Source: a virus. From it: a stretch of 64,000 nt of DNA. Position numbers and translations under genes: made by a program. Position 1 is the stretch's first letter. Every line of letters begins with the position of its first letter. The stretch is from IMG/VR virus record IMGVR_UViG_3300017949_000004, positions 28,249 to 92,248 of that record; one strand, given 5' to 3'. The notes under the pieces were generated by a model. That model had not been told where the DNA came from. It saw nothing but the letters and a program-made list of their open reading frames with translations, and searched no databases. Shown one piece after another: positions 49,540 to 59,143 of the stretch.

Positions 49540-50724
49540 TTAAAACTTTTGCGACTTAGAAATAGCTGCTGTGTATCTAGACATTACACTATTTTCAACT
49601 AAAGCTTCAGCCTCAACAGTATCCTCTAACTTCTCAGAATCAACTGACTGCTCTTTGGGGAAATAATTTTCCTTAACTACAGTAAGTTTCTGTCTGTAAA
49701 GCTCTTCGCTACCATAAGAAATATCTTCTACTAACGATGCAAATTTCTCTGCCTCTGTAGAAGCTAAGTCTTCAGCTACTTCAGCGAAAACTCTTTCTTT
49801 CTTAAGTTGGTTAGCTTCGTTACTAAGTTCAACGTTGCTCTCGGTTTGCTCGTTTAAACGAGATTCCAATTCGTCGATCTTTTGCTGCATCTCACCAAGA
49901 ACATCATATTTTTCTTCTGGAAGTTCAATGTAGTGCTCTGTGAACACCTGTTGCATGCTCTTAATAAAGGACTCAGTAACTTCTGTTCTGATTCCACTCT
50001 CAAGTGCAAGCTCATTTTCCTTCATCCAGTTCTCAGTAACATAAGAGAGGTATTTGTCGATGCTCTCAACTAATCCTTCTTTAGCTGCTTCAAATTCTGT
50101 GTTAAACTGTTCAGTAAGTTCGGCTTCAATAGCCTCGACTTCTGATGTGACACGTGCTGTTAAAACTGCCTCAAAAATGTTTGCGGCCTTAACTTTGAAC
50201 TCTTCGCTGAGATGTTCTTCGTCTGCGAACAAGGCTTCTAGGTCAGCCTCGAAAAGTGCTTCGGCTTCTTCATCAGTGTCTTCTTCTACAAGTTCTTCAG
50301 CTTCGGCTTCAACTTCCTCAACTTCATCTTCTTGCAAAACTTCTTCTTCTGCTTCTGCTTCAACAACTTCGTCTTCAACAATAACTTCTTCTTCTGACTC
50401 TTCAACTTCTTCTTGGTGAACGTTACCAGCAGATGTAGACTGAGCTACAACTTTTCTGGGGTCTTCCTTATCGTCGAAGTTAGGTGCCTTACCAGCGCCT
50501 TGTCCTGCTGGAAGAGTATTGTCTTTAGAAGACTTAGCAGATGCTGCCTTTCCTACCTCTGATGTTAATCCGCCTTCTGCATTGCCAGTACCACTAAGGT
50601 CTTGCATTTCAGGATTTGGATTAGAATCGCCTTGGGTAGGGTTAGTAGCATCACCTTGCTGCTTATCTAAAGGACGGTTTGCGGCGCCCTCCATAAGTTC
50701 TCTAATTTTGGATTCTACTCCCAT
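49540..50724 (-). CDS. 22: Prohead scaffold/core protein gp22
   Basis: 394 aa (T4 269). Disordered Gly/Asn/Pro-rich N-terminus, then Glu-dominated low-complexity (about 100-165), then helices and a Leu-rich C-terminal region, the order of phage core proteins that are cut out by gp21. Longer by about 125 residues due to the acidic tract. Confidence 0.88.
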   Translation of the reverse strand: MGVESKIRELMEGAANRPLDKQQGDATNPTQGDSNPNPEMQDLSGTGNAEGGLTSEVGKAASAKSSKDNTLPAGQGAGKAPNFDDKEDPRKVVAQSTSAGNVHQEEVEESEEEVIVEDEVVEAEAEEEVLQEDEVEEVEAEAEELVEEDTDEEAEALFEADLEALFADEEHLSEEFKVKAANIFEAVLTARVTSEVEAIEAELTEQFNTEFEAAKEGLVESIDKYLSYVTENWMKENELALESGIRTEVTESFIKSMQQVFTEHYIELPEEKYDVLGEMQQKIDELESRLNEQTESNVELSNEANQLKKERVFAEVAEDLASTEAEKFASLVEDISYGSEELYRQKLTVVKENYFPKEQSVDSEKLEDTVEAEALVENSVMSRYTAAISKSQKF

Positions 50725-50766
50725 TGTTTTCTCCCTTTTACGGTTGTTTAGTTTACTTCTAAATTA

Positions 50767-50774
50767 TATTTATA
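50767..50774 (-). promoter_or_regulatory. T4-type late promoter for gene 22
   Basis: Minus-strand TATAAATA, 43 nt before the gp22 ATG; overlapping variants TATAAATATAAT run alongside. Confidence 0.8.
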
Positions 50775-50779
50775 TTTAT

Positions 50780-51442
50780 TTAAATTTTGGACAATTTATT
50801 CAAGAAACTTTCAAAAACTTTTAACTTTGTTGCCTCAAGTTCTCTTGACTGAGCCTTTTTAATGGCTTCCTGTGCTAAATAAGCGTCTTGTTCTTTCCAA
50901 ACACCATTAACAAAAGCCCACTCTTTATTCTCCATAATACCACGTACAAAGGCGTCTGGTGCTGAGGGGTCAGCTACAATGTCTGCTGCTGTTGCTAACA
51001 TAAAATCGTCCTGGACTTCGTTAACACCATCCTTGGTCTCTTTAAGAGTACCTAACCCTCTTGAGCTAACACCAAGGTTAGCACCTTCGTCTATAAGTTC
51101 CTTGACGATTCTACCCATAGGCGTGTCAAGAATCTTTGCCTTTCCAATAAAATTGTCTCCGTCCTCTTTTAGACCGACAATCATATGTGAAACTCTATCT
51201 AAATTAATTGTAGGACCATCAGGGTGACCAAGTTCGCCGTAGGCACGTTTTTTGTCGATGTTCTCTTTAGTGTAACGTGCAACCTCTTTCTCCATGATCT
51301 CTCTAGGATACATACGTCCATTTCTGTTTGTAATGTTAGACTGTAAGAAAGGCCCTTCAATAAAGTAAGACTTCTTACCTGTCTCTTCATTTAACTCAGA
51401 AAGGTATTTAATTTCTTCTGTTACTTCTGTAATAAGTTTCAT
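50780..51442 (-). CDS. 21: Prohead protease gp21
   Basis: 220 aa (T4 212). YFIEGPFLQSNITNRNGRMY, GELGHPDGPTINLDRVSHMI (catalytic His in GHP) and GVSSRGLGTL (catalytic Ser) match T4 gp21. Cleaves the core and capsid during prohead maturation. Confidence 0.95.
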   Translation of the reverse strand: MKLITEVTEEIKYLSELNEETGKKSYFIEGPFLQSNITNRNGRMYPREIMEKEVARYTKENIDKKRAYGELGHPDGPTINLDRVSHMIVGLKEDGDNFIGKAKILDTPMGRIVKELIDEGANLGVSSRGLGTLKETKDGVNEVQDDFMLATAADIVADPSAPDAFVRGIMENKEWAFVNGVWKEQDAYLAQEAIKKAQSRELEATKLKVFESFLNKLSKI

Positions 51443-51443
51443 G

Positions 51444-51833
51444 TTATCCTAAACTCCCTAAAGCACCTTGATGCTGTTGTGATCCATAACCTGCGGATTT
51501 GTTAAGTTCGAGAATGAGAACTGCATCACCATTAGAAATATTAATGTCAATGTCTGATGTGTTTTCTGTGTTCTCAACGAAACCATACCAATCGGTAAAC
51601 CCTACACCGTGCAAGTGTGCAATAGTTGTGCCGTTTCTAGCAATTGTAATTGCAGAGTTTTTATCGCAGTACCAGTGTATCTTTGTAATGTTTACTTCTG
51701 GTGTGCCTACCGTTTCGGATGCCTTTTTGATATCAACATCCAAGTCGATTGTCCCTGTGTCCCCGCCAGTTCCGCTGACTCTGACGACGGCTTGGACTTG
51801 TGTCAACTTTAAATTAGAACTAGCGAATGCCAT
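51444..51833 (-). CDS. Probable structural protein, unknown
   Basis: 129 aa. Starts AFASSNLKLTQVQAVVRVSG, rich in beta strands and Thr/Asp; ends in a Gly-rich tail. Lies between protease and core genes. A Hoc/Soc-like or head decoration role is possible but unsupported. Confidence 0.6.
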   Translation of the reverse strand: MAFASSNLKLTQVQAVVRVSGTGGDTGTIDLDVDIKKASETVGTPEVNITKIHWYCDKNSAITIARNGTTIAHLHGVGFTDWYGFVENTENTSDIDINISNGDAVLILELNKSAGYGSQQHQGALGSLG

Positions 51834-51855
51834 CTATGTGTCTCCCGGTTATTAA

Positions 51856-52155
51856 TTACTTCTTCTTATGATTACCGTGAGAGCCTTCTTCCAAAACTTC
51901 TACATCTGGATCGTCTATCTCTACGGTTTCTACTCCATGCTCAAACATTACTTTGTACCAAGAAACATGCCCCAAGTCATCTGGTTGTGCATGTTCCCCT
52001 AAAATAGGTGTACCCTCTTTCCACTCTTTGTGGAAAATTTTGCTTGCGCACATGTGTTGATCGCCTGGCAAAGAACCTTTCTCTACGCCATCAACAGGTG
52101 CCTCAGCGATGTCATCTACTTCAACACCATTTCTAAAATCTTTAAACGTCTTCAT
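51856..52155 (-). CDS. Small acidic protein in head gene cluster
   Basis: 99 aa, rich in Asp, Glu and His; start overlaps the end of the next core-like gene. Not recognised; T4 has small core proteins gp67/gp68 at this place. Confidence 0.55.
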   Translation of the reverse strand: MKTFKDFRNGVEVDDIAEAPVDGVEKGSLPGDQHMCASKIFHKEWKEGTPILGEHAQPDDLGHVSWYKVMFEHGVETVEIDDPDVEVLEEGSHGNHKKK

Positions 52156-52420
52156 CGTCGTCTCCTGTTTGTTGGTCTAGATCCACAGTTTCAGGTTCTG
52201 CGGCTGGGTCCACTTCATGTATGTGTTCCTCGCCGTCTGCCAAACCCATTGCTTGCAAATCTGGATTTTTAAATACGGATGAAGCTAATTCTGCCTTAAA
52301 ATCATTGATAGCATTATTAGCTCTATCCTGCATAATTGAATTAAACTTGTCCTGGACCTCACTAGCTTTTCCACTAGCAATGCTGTCCATCATATCTTTA
52401 ATCGCCTGTTGTTGGTCCAT
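52142..52420 (-). CDS. Prohead core-like protein (gp67/68 place)
   Basis: 92 aa. MDQQQAIKDMMDSIASGKAS starts a helical domain; C-terminal Asp/Glu-rich end. Overlaps the portal gene by 23 nt. By order and helical plus acidic character it fits gp67/gp68, but no residue signature is unique. Confidence 0.6.
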   Translation of the reverse strand: MDQQQAIKDMMDSIASGKASEVQDKFNSIMQDRANNAINDFKAELASSVFKNPDLQAMGLADGEEHIHEVDPAAEPETVDLDQQTGDDDEDV

Positions 52421-53915
52421 TATCTTCTCCTTCTTGATCTGGATTAAGAGGCTGTTCTAACATCATCTCTCTTTCCATTTCTTCAATCTCTTCATCTGTT
52501 AGCATTAAAATATTTTTTTGTACATACTTTTTGCTGTACAATGTGCCTATATAACTAGACACCCCGTTTAAAACTTCTACCCTGCTTCTTAAAATTTCTT
52601 GATTTTTTGACTCTGTATAATAAGCGTCAGAAGCAAATTCGTATATAATGTCATCTCTGATAGATTTCCAATCTTCTTCTGTAATTACTTTCTTTAAAAC
52701 TAATTGTGTCTTAAGCAAGTCATCAAAGATGATAGCAAATTTATTTCTTAACTTAGCAACGAACTTTGTAAATTTTAATTCGTCTCTATTAATTTCTGCA
52801 GCTCTGCCAAAGTTTAAACCTGCTTGCTGCTGTAGGCGAGAAACCGGAACATTTAAAGACTGATACAATTTCTTTTGAAAGTATTCAACGTCCTCAATCT
52901 GCCCCAAGTTTTGTCCGGCGGGGAGTGTGTCTATATTTGTGCCGTTGCTACCTTCTCTACGTGGAAGCCAAAAATCTTCCAACATAGACATAAACTTCTT
53001 ATCGTCTCTAATCTCGCCAGTGGATGCATCGTATACTAACTTATTACGATAACGATCCATAATGTCTTTTAGATATTGTTCTGCCTTTTGCGCTGGCAAG
53101 TTACCAACATCTACATAAAATATCCTTCGTTCTGGCGCCCTTGTAATACGATAAATTACAACAGCGTTTTCCATCATTCTAAGTTGATTAGCGGGCCTTA
53201 TTGCCTTATGTAAGTAAGATAAAGCAATTCCTTTATCTTGATCTACTAATCCACTTGGCGCGTATGTTATCGCGTCTTTAGTAATCTTTAAGGCCTGATC
53301 GTTAGCTGTGGCCTTATATTGTCCTGGCTTATTAGCAATGCCTTTGTCATTAAAAATAAAGAACTCTTCTACACTCTTAACAAACTGTATACCATCTGCG
53401 TTCTTTTCTTTTTTAACTTCTCGGACCTTTGTAATTTTTCTAGGGTCAATATATCTAATGTCCCTAATACCTTGCCGAGGCTTTTCCATGTCGATAACTT
53501 TGTGGAAGTACATTCTTCCATCAATGTACCAACGTCTAAAGTAATCCTGTGCTCTATTTTTAAAATCTAAAATATCTGTTATATTTTCAAACTCTGCTAG
53601 AATTTGTTTTTTAACAGAAGCACTTAATTGTACCTTATCCAAATTTAAAGTAATTGGATCTTCATCTTCTAAATTACTTAGACTATCATTGACAATATCC
53701 TCAATGGCAGCATCCACGTCAGCCATTAAGGATATGTCTCTATACCTTTTAATAAGCTCGGCTTCATTATTAGCAACCCCTTCTATATCTAGATAGGTGC
53801 CGTAATAGCCACCGGCTCTAATGCTCTCTACTGAGCCCTCGTCGGAAGGAGCCACAAAGGATTTCTCACTTTGTGGCATCTTCTCTCGAGTTATGTTAAA
53901 CCCAAAAATCTTCAT
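52398..53915 (-). CDS. 20: Portal protein gp20
   Basis: 505 aa (T4 524). MKIFGFNITREK, EDPITLNLD, YIDPRKI and GLNFGRAAEINRDELKFTKF, which is a strongly conserved portal block. Forms the dodecameric packaging vertex. Confidence 0.97.
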   Translation of the reverse strand: MKIFGFNITREKMPQSEKSFVAPSDEGSVESIRAGGYYGTYLDIEGVANNEAELIKRYRDISLMADVDAAIEDIVNDSLSNLEDEDPITLNLDKVQLSASVKKQILAEFENITDILDFKNRAQDYFRRWYIDGRMYFHKVIDMEKPRQGIRDIRYIDPRKITKVREVKKEKNADGIQFVKSVEEFFIFNDKGIANKPGQYKATANDQALKITKDAITYAPSGLVDQDKGIALSYLHKAIRPANQLRMMENAVVIYRITRAPERRIFYVDVGNLPAQKAEQYLKDIMDRYRNKLVYDASTGEIRDDKKFMSMLEDFWLPRREGSNGTNIDTLPAGQNLGQIEDVEYFQKKLYQSLNVPVSRLQQQAGLNFGRAAEINRDELKFTKFVAKLRNKFAIIFDDLLKTQLVLKKVITEEDWKSIRDDIIYEFASDAYYTESKNQEILRSRVEVLNGVSSYIGTLYSKKYVQKNILMLTDEEIEEMEREMMLEQPLNPDQEGEDNGPTTGD

Positions 53916-53940
53916 ATTATATTAAACTCTTACGGTCGCC

Positions 53941-54456
53941 TTAAACGACGTCGTAATTCTGGTACTGGAATGTAACTGTAAACTCTTCGATAATATCGTT
54001 CTGTGCATACTGGAGTGCAATTTCTGACATTTGAATCGGAAATGCACTTCTTAATGTATATGTGCCGCCTGGCAATACATCGTCGTTACGGTCCAAGTGC
54101 TGAACTACGATATCGGCTTGGTAATCTGATGGATTTAGAGTACCTTCGTTATCTTCTTTGCCGTTCATCCCTTCCATCCAGAGTTCGAAAGCTTGTCTTA
54201 AAGACTGGCTTGTGTCGTTTACAATAGTAATTGTCCACGGATCGAAAATTCTTTCGCCTGCCAATTTTACTTCACGACCTCTGTACTGTATAATAGCTGG
54301 GTTAACAGTTGAAGCAGGAAGTGCTGCACCTGTAACCAATAAGCTATATGACGGATCAACGCCTGGAACATAACTAGGGAAGCCTAATAACACCCTAAAC
54401 TGATTAGGACGTGCTCCACCTGCGCCAAGTCGGGCTTTAAATTCTGAAATATTCAT
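53941..54456 (-). CDS. 19: Tail tube protein gp19
   Basis: 171 aa (T4 163). RPNQFRVLLGFPSYV and FTVTFQYQNYDVV end match T4 gp19. Late promoter 22 nt upstream of its ATG. Confidence 0.96.
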   Translation of the reverse strand: MNISEFKARLGAGGARPNQFRVLLGFPSYVPGVDPSYSLLVTGAALPASTVNPAIIQYRGREVKLAGERIFDPWTITIVNDTSQSLRQAFELWMEGMNGKEDNEGTLNPSDYQADIVVQHLDRNDDVLPGGTYTLRSAFPIQMSEIALQYAQNDIIEEFTVTFQYQNYDVV

Positions 54457-54477
54457 TAATGTCTCCTATTTACTTTT

Positions 54478-54485
54478 TATTTATA
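54478..54485 (-). promoter_or_regulatory. T4-type late promoter for gene 19
   Basis: Minus-strand TATAAATA. The 3' end lies 22 nt before the ATG, overlapping the region after the gp18 stop. Confidence 0.88.
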
Positions 54486-54489
54486 ACCC

Positions 54490-56184
54490 TTAAGCGCCAA
54501 CTTCCTCAAAAGAAACTCCTGTTCTTGTTGCGATGAAGTTAAGTTGAATAAAGTTAATAGACTTCGCAGGCTTCAAGTAAATGTCTGCAACAAACTCTTG
54601 TCTGTCAATTACTTCTTGAGTATTGTTGTTTTCATTACATACCACTTTAAAGTCATATAAACCTTTTCTGCCTTGAACGTCTCTCAAGAAAGGCTCTACT
54701 AAGCTAGTGAACTGTGCTCTTGTGAAAGCATCGTTAAATTCAAATAGCTGGAACTTAGCTGCTGTAGCTATTGCTTTTTCTAATACAATAAACAATCTTC
54801 TAACGTTGATTCTGTCGAAAGCGGAAGGCTTGTCTAACATAGTTCTGTCACCAAATAACAGGATGCCAGAGCCAGGGAAACCAACAATCGGGTTAACGCC
54901 TGCTTTGTAAATTGTATCTCTGTCTGTTTTCTTAGGTGAGTAAGCTAGTTTAACAGCATTCTTAATTTGACCTCTGTTGTAACCTGCTGGCGAATACCAA
55001 GGATCTGCTACTGTGTCAGTAATAACACAAAGTCCTGCGGTGTCACCGTTACAAGGAACAGTTCTATAAATGTCGTTGTATCTGTCGTACATTACTTTCC
55101 ATCCACTGTCCATAACGGAGTAAGATGTTGTAGTGTAAGAATTTCTATCAGAAACAATGTCTGCTGCCTCTGAACCTGCGTTGTTTACTACGCTAGATCT
55201 CTGAGGTGAAACAAATGTTAAACAGTCTTTTCTTACTGTAGAAACATTGTCCTGAATCCACTTACCTACTGTAATGCTATGTCCTGCGGCCATGATCAAG
55301 GAAACGTCTACCTGCTCATCATTAGCAAATAGTTCGTAACCATTCTGAAGATCTCCGTCGCTAGGAGCTGCATCTGCGCCTGCTTGTAAAGAAGCATCTG
55401 CTACAGATGGTGCAATGTCCGTATCGTCCAAGACCTGGAACGTTGTTCCTGCCATGGTAGAACCCCAGTTAGATGCAGAAGCATCTTTCTTGGCTGGGTG
55501 ATCCATCCAGTGAATCCACTCACTTTCACGATTAAGAACATTTTTATAATAGTTAGTTTCGCCCACAGAGTTTGTAGCGTCTACTGCTTTAGACAATCCT
55601 GCAAATTTTTCTAGGATTGTGCCTGCGACTCCTGTAATAGCTCCGTCTTCGTCAATGACGATAACGTGCATCTCATCTTGAGAACCGCCTGCTGCTGTAG
55701 CAGAAGCTGTGGTACCTGGAGTGTAATCGAAGTTACCTGCATAAGTCCACGTGCTAAAAGTTGCGCTGTCTGCGAAGGATACCTTAATGCTATTGCCTAA
55801 GGTTCCTGGGAATTTTGCTGCCCACATACCAACAGAATTATTTCCGCCGGCGTGGTTAAAAGCGTAATCATCAGCGTTCGATACAAGTACGCCTGCTCCA
55901 GATGCTGTAGCATTTAAAGCAGTGCTTCCAACTTTACGCACAACCTGAAGGTTGTTGCCATAAGCAAGGAAAGAAGCAGCTGTAAACCATACATCTGCTA
56001 CGTCATTGTCAGGAACACCAAAGTATTTTCTTAAATTATTTTCTGAATCTATAGTGCGAATCTCGCCAACTGGACCCCACTTGAAATAACCACAGATGCC
56101 GCCAGATGTGGTAGCGACCGCAGGTACTACAGTAGTTAAATCCTTTTCTGTAACGAGTACGCCTGGTGATAGCTGAAAAGCCAT
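54490..56184 (-). CDS. 18: Tail sheath protein gp18
   Basis: 564 aa (T4 659). LSPGVLVTEKDLT, a variable outer domain in the centre, and C-terminal VNPIVGFPGSGILLFGDRTM plus INVRRLFIVLE are sheath signatures. Contracts for DNA injection. Confidence 0.97.
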   Translation of the reverse strand: MAFQLSPGVLVTEKDLTTVVPAVATTSGGICGYFKWGPVGEIRTIDSENNLRKYFGVPDNDVADVWFTAASFLAYGNNLQVVRKVGSTALNATASGAGVLVSNADDYAFNHAGGNNSVGMWAAKFPGTLGNSIKVSFADSATFSTWTYAGNFDYTPGTTASATAAGGSQDEMHVIVIDEDGAITGVAGTILEKFAGLSKAVDATNSVGETNYYKNVLNRESEWIHWMDHPAKKDASASNWGSTMAGTTFQVLDDTDIAPSVADASLQAGADAAPSDGDLQNGYELFANDEQVDVSLIMAAGHSITVGKWIQDNVSTVRKDCLTFVSPQRSSVVNNAGSEAADIVSDRNSYTTTSYSVMDSGWKVMYDRYNDIYRTVPCNGDTAGLCVITDTVADPWYSPAGYNRGQIKNAVKLAYSPKKTDRDTIYKAGVNPIVGFPGSGILLFGDRTMLDKPSAFDRINVRRLFIVLEKAIATAAKFQLFEFNDAFTRAQFTSLVEPFLRDVQGRKGLYDFKVVCNENNNTQEVIDRQEFVADIYLKPAKSINFIQLNFIATRTGVSFEEVGA

Positions 56185-56234
56185 GTTTTTCTCCTCGGTT
56201 TATTATGAATGACACAAGTTTTGTTTCATTCAAT

Positions 56235-56242
56235 TATTTATA
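56235..56242 (-). promoter_or_regulatory. T4-type late promoter for gene 18
   Basis: Minus-strand TATAAATA, 51 nt before the gp18 ATG. Confidence 0.9.
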
Positions 56243-56246
56243 AAAA

Positions 56247-57893
56247 TTAAAATTTAAGTCCTAATTCCTGTACTTTTTTTGCGTATTCTTCGTCCAACAA
56301 CCAGTAGTCTCCGCCAATAACTTCTCCTTCTGGCTCATCATTTGACTTACGCATAACAAATGGCGTAAGATTTTGCTGAATACTTTTCATTTGCTGGTTA
56401 TATAATCCCTCTCTAGTGTTTACATCTGTTAATTCCTTAAAAAAAGGATTAGCAGATAACCAACCAAATAATACCATACACATTACACAATCATCGTGAT
56501 ATCCTTCATCTGCCTGATAAGTATTACCTTTTTCAACAAACGTTGACATCTCATGTATAATGTCTGCGTCAAAACATAGAAGTTTTTGCTCTTCCATTAA
56601 AGATTTAAAAGCAAAACACCCCTGTCTCTTTACTTGTTTAGAAGTAGTTACTCCTAATTTAGTAGTTCTTCCAAAACCAGGAGACACAAACTGTCGTCCT
56701 TTCTCGGTTACTGTACTAAAAATATTATCGTATTCTATTTCCTCATGTAATATTTGTACGACTTGTTGGCCTATGTCGTTTGTTTCTACTAAGACATAAG
56801 CATTATTATAATCTTTTCCCACCTTAGATACCACTTCTGGGTATAACATAGGTGCGATCTTGTTATCTCTATACTTTGCTACAACCTTATAGGGCATTTC
56901 TGTTATATCAAAAACAACAAAGGCGGAATAATCTCCACCTATACCCCTAGCAGTGTCTACCGTTATAGCATAGAACCTATTTTCTTTAGGCTCTTCATAT
57001 ATATCCAAACCATTATTTTGAAAAACAGGATCAATTGAACTTAAATTAGCAATAGTTCTAGCATTAATAAGTGTATTAGATGACCCTAAAAATTCACATA
57101 AAACCTCTTGGTTGAATTTTAGCTCGCCAAGAAGTTTAAATTGTTCTTCTGCCCACTTCTCGTCTCTTCCTGGAATCTCGCTATAGTGAATAAAATGATT
57201 TACAAACCCATTAGCATTCTTTTCTGATTCGTTCCAAAACTTCCAGAAGTGGTTGTAACCCAATGGAGTAGATGTGAGAAGAATTTTTGTTGTCTCACCA
57301 GCAGAAATAGTAGGATAAACAGAAGCAAAAAACTCGTCTGCAACATTGTTTGGAATAATTGCCGCCTCATCAATGTATAGCCAGTTTACAGATTTACCTC
57401 GAATACCTGAGGTTGTTGTTGCTGCTGTAAAAACTTTACAATTATTTTCTAACTCAACGTCACCCTTGTTCCATGTCTTTACACCTTGCTGCATCCATAT
57501 TGGTAAATTCTCATACATAATTTGGTAACGAGATAATACTTCTCTAGCAGCCGCCGTCTTGTTACCCATTATAGCGACTGTTTTATCTTCCTGAAATATT
57601 GTGTACCATAAAATACAAGCTGCAGCTGTAACCGTTTTACCTTGCTGTCTGCCCTCCATTAAGATAACTTTACGATTTTTTAGAATAATATCTACTTTTG
57701 TTTTTTGACAATCGTATAATTTAAAGAGTTGTAACCCTCTATCCAATGTGATAATTTGACAGAAGTTTTCTATAAAGTAGATTGGATCTTCTTTACACTT
57801 AACATATTCTTGTAATTGTTCTTTGGTGAATTGATGTTGGTAACCGACGGCCTTTAGATTGGGATTGCCGTGGTAAGAGGTTTGATCTTCCAT
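56247..57893 (-). CDS. 17: Terminase large subunit gp17
   Basis: 548 aa (T4 610). ATPase Walker A GRQQGKT (81-87), Walker B WLYIDEAA, coupling motif LTSTP, nuclease Asp in AITVDTARGIGGDYSAF and in DDCVMCM. Packages headful DNA. Confidence 0.98.
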   Translation of the reverse strand: MEDQTSYHGNPNLKAVGYQHQFTKEQLQEYVKCKEDPIYFIENFCQIITLDRGLQLFKLYDCQKTKVDIILKNRKVILMEGRQQGKTVTAAACILWYTIFQEDKTVAIMGNKTAAAREVLSRYQIMYENLPIWMQQGVKTWNKGDVELENNCKVFTAATTTSGIRGKSVNWLYIDEAAIIPNNVADEFFASVYPTISAGETTKILLTSTPLGYNHFWKFWNESEKNANGFVNHFIHYSEIPGRDEKWAEEQFKLLGELKFNQEVLCEFLGSSNTLINARTIANLSSIDPVFQNNGLDIYEEPKENRFYAITVDTARGIGGDYSAFVVFDITEMPYKVVAKYRDNKIAPMLYPEVVSKVGKDYNNAYVLVETNDIGQQVVQILHEEIEYDNIFSTVTEKGRQFVSPGFGRTTKLGVTTSKQVKRQGCFAFKSLMEEQKLLCFDADIIHEMSTFVEKGNTYQADEGYHDDCVMCMVLFGWLSANPFFKELTDVNTREGLYNQQMKSIQQNLTPFVMRKSNDEPEGEVIGGDYWLLDEEYAKKVQELGLKF

Positions 57894-57900
57894 ACTTTAT

Positions 57901-58353
57901 TTACCCCTCAATAACTTTCGGATCTTTTTCTTCTCTACCAAGTGCCTTTAAAAGATCTTTTGTGCTTCCAACAAATAGATTATTATTTGTTACCTTTGAA
58001 GACTTTCCTGTCTCACCTTTAACTCTTTTTGCTTTGTCCTGCACGTCTAACATACCCTGTGCATTGTCTTGTAGAGTTTTAATTAACTGTCCTGCAACCT
58101 CATAAGCCCTAGGGTGATCACTATTTTTTGCGATATTAAGGATGCCCTGTATTGCCTCTTCACTATAAGTAGCTGTTCTTTTTAAAATATCTCTGGCTTC
58201 TTGAAAATCTGATTCTAACTGCTTATCATGCGTTTCAGCAGGAACAGGCAAATCCTTTTCTTCCCTAACTTTAGTTAATGTCTTATCTAAAGCAGCCGTA
58301 GGACTTGTTTTAAATTTTTTATCTAATTTCTCAAATGGATTTTCAGCCGACAT
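57901..58353 (-). CDS. 16: Terminase small subunit gp16
   Basis: 150 aa from ATG 58353 (GAGGGTGA just before); T4 164. NPFEKLDKKF, a helical centre (EARDILKRTATYSEEAIQGIL), and Asn-rich NNNLFVGSTKDL. Late promoter at 58420 inside gene 15. Confidence 0.85.
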   Translation of the reverse strand: MSAENPFEKLDKKFKTSPTAALDKTLTKVREEKDLPVPAETHDKQLESDFQEARDILKRTATYSEEAIQGILNIAKNSDHPRAYEVAGQLIKTLQDNAQGMLDVQDKAKRVKGETGKSSKVTNNNLFVGSTKDLLKALGREEKDPKVIEG

Positions 58354-59143
58354 CTTCACCCTCAAAACTTTCCAATATGTTGGTTATGTAATCATAATCA
58401 TCTGCTGGAGTTAACTCTTTATTTATAGTTCCATCAGAACCTATAGCACCAGAAACTTTTACTTGCTTTAAGGCATCTAAGTTTATATCTGTATAAAGCC
58501 TTGCAATAGACTCTTTAATAACGGTTGCTGATCCTACATAGCCAAAGAAATTAATTCTCATATTAAAATTTAAAGTCCAAATAATACTCTGTCTTTGAGA
58601 GAAATCTCCTTCATATTGGTCCTCATAATCTACGCTGTCTAATGTGATTTTAATGTCTCTTTTAATACCTAGTTCAGGAAGTTCATTAACTGTAACATTG
58701 AAATCTGGATTAAAGTATGGGAAAATTTGCTCTACAATTTGTAAAGCATCTTCTTGATTTTTAGCAAACACATATAAAGACAGCTGCATATTATATGGAG
58801 TAGAAACAAAAGACTGTCTAACTGTATTAGTGTCGTCTCCGGCACCAACTGCTCTATTTTTTTGTATGGGTGATATCTTTCTAGAAGGATCATATGTTAA
58901 AGAAGTTATTTCAAAACCCATTCTAGGAAGAATTAATTGAACATCTCTGAACTGTTCATCAGGCACAGCTCTAATTCTAGATAAAAACTTTTGTTTTGTT
59001 GAGTATGCCAAAGGAACCCTTAGCGACTGATTAACTACACCATCACTATCCTTCCTTTCAATGTTTATATTATTAAAGATGGTACCAAAAGCTATAATAG
59101 CCTTTTTTATGTGTTGGTTGTAAAATGTTTTATTCTTAAACAT
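58343..59143 (-). CDS. 15: Tail-completion/sheath terminator gp15
   Basis: 266 aa (T4 272). FYNQHIKKAIIAFGTIFNNI, VDYEDQYEGDFSQRQSIIWT and LILPRMGFEITS mirror T4 gp15 in order. Caps the tail before head joining. Overlaps 14 and 16 by a few nt. Confidence 0.92.
   Translation of the reverse strand: MFKNKTFYNQHIKKAIIAFGTIFNNINIERKDSDGVVNQSLRVPLAYSTKQKFLSRIRAVPDEQFRDVQLILPRMGFEITSLTYDPSRKISPIQKNRAVGAGDDTNTVRQSFVSTPYNMQLSLYVFAKNQEDALQIVEQIFPYFNPDFNVTVNELPELGIKRDIKITLDSVDYEDQYEGDFSQRQSIIWTLNFNMRINFFGYVGSATVIKESIARLYTDINLDALKQVKVSGAIGSDGTINKELTPADDYDYITNILESFEGEDVG
58420..58427 (-). promoter_or_regulatory. Possible internal late promoter for genes 16-17
   Basis: Minus-strand TATAAATA in the 3' part of gene 15, 67 nt before ATG 58353. 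Because it is in coding sequence it could be chance. Confidence 0.5.

Noticed and set aside
50054-50419. Long plus-strand frame opposite gene 22, Ser/Thr-rich
   Set aside because: It is the antisense of the Glu-rich tract (GAA read as TTC/TCT); a shadow of the real gene.
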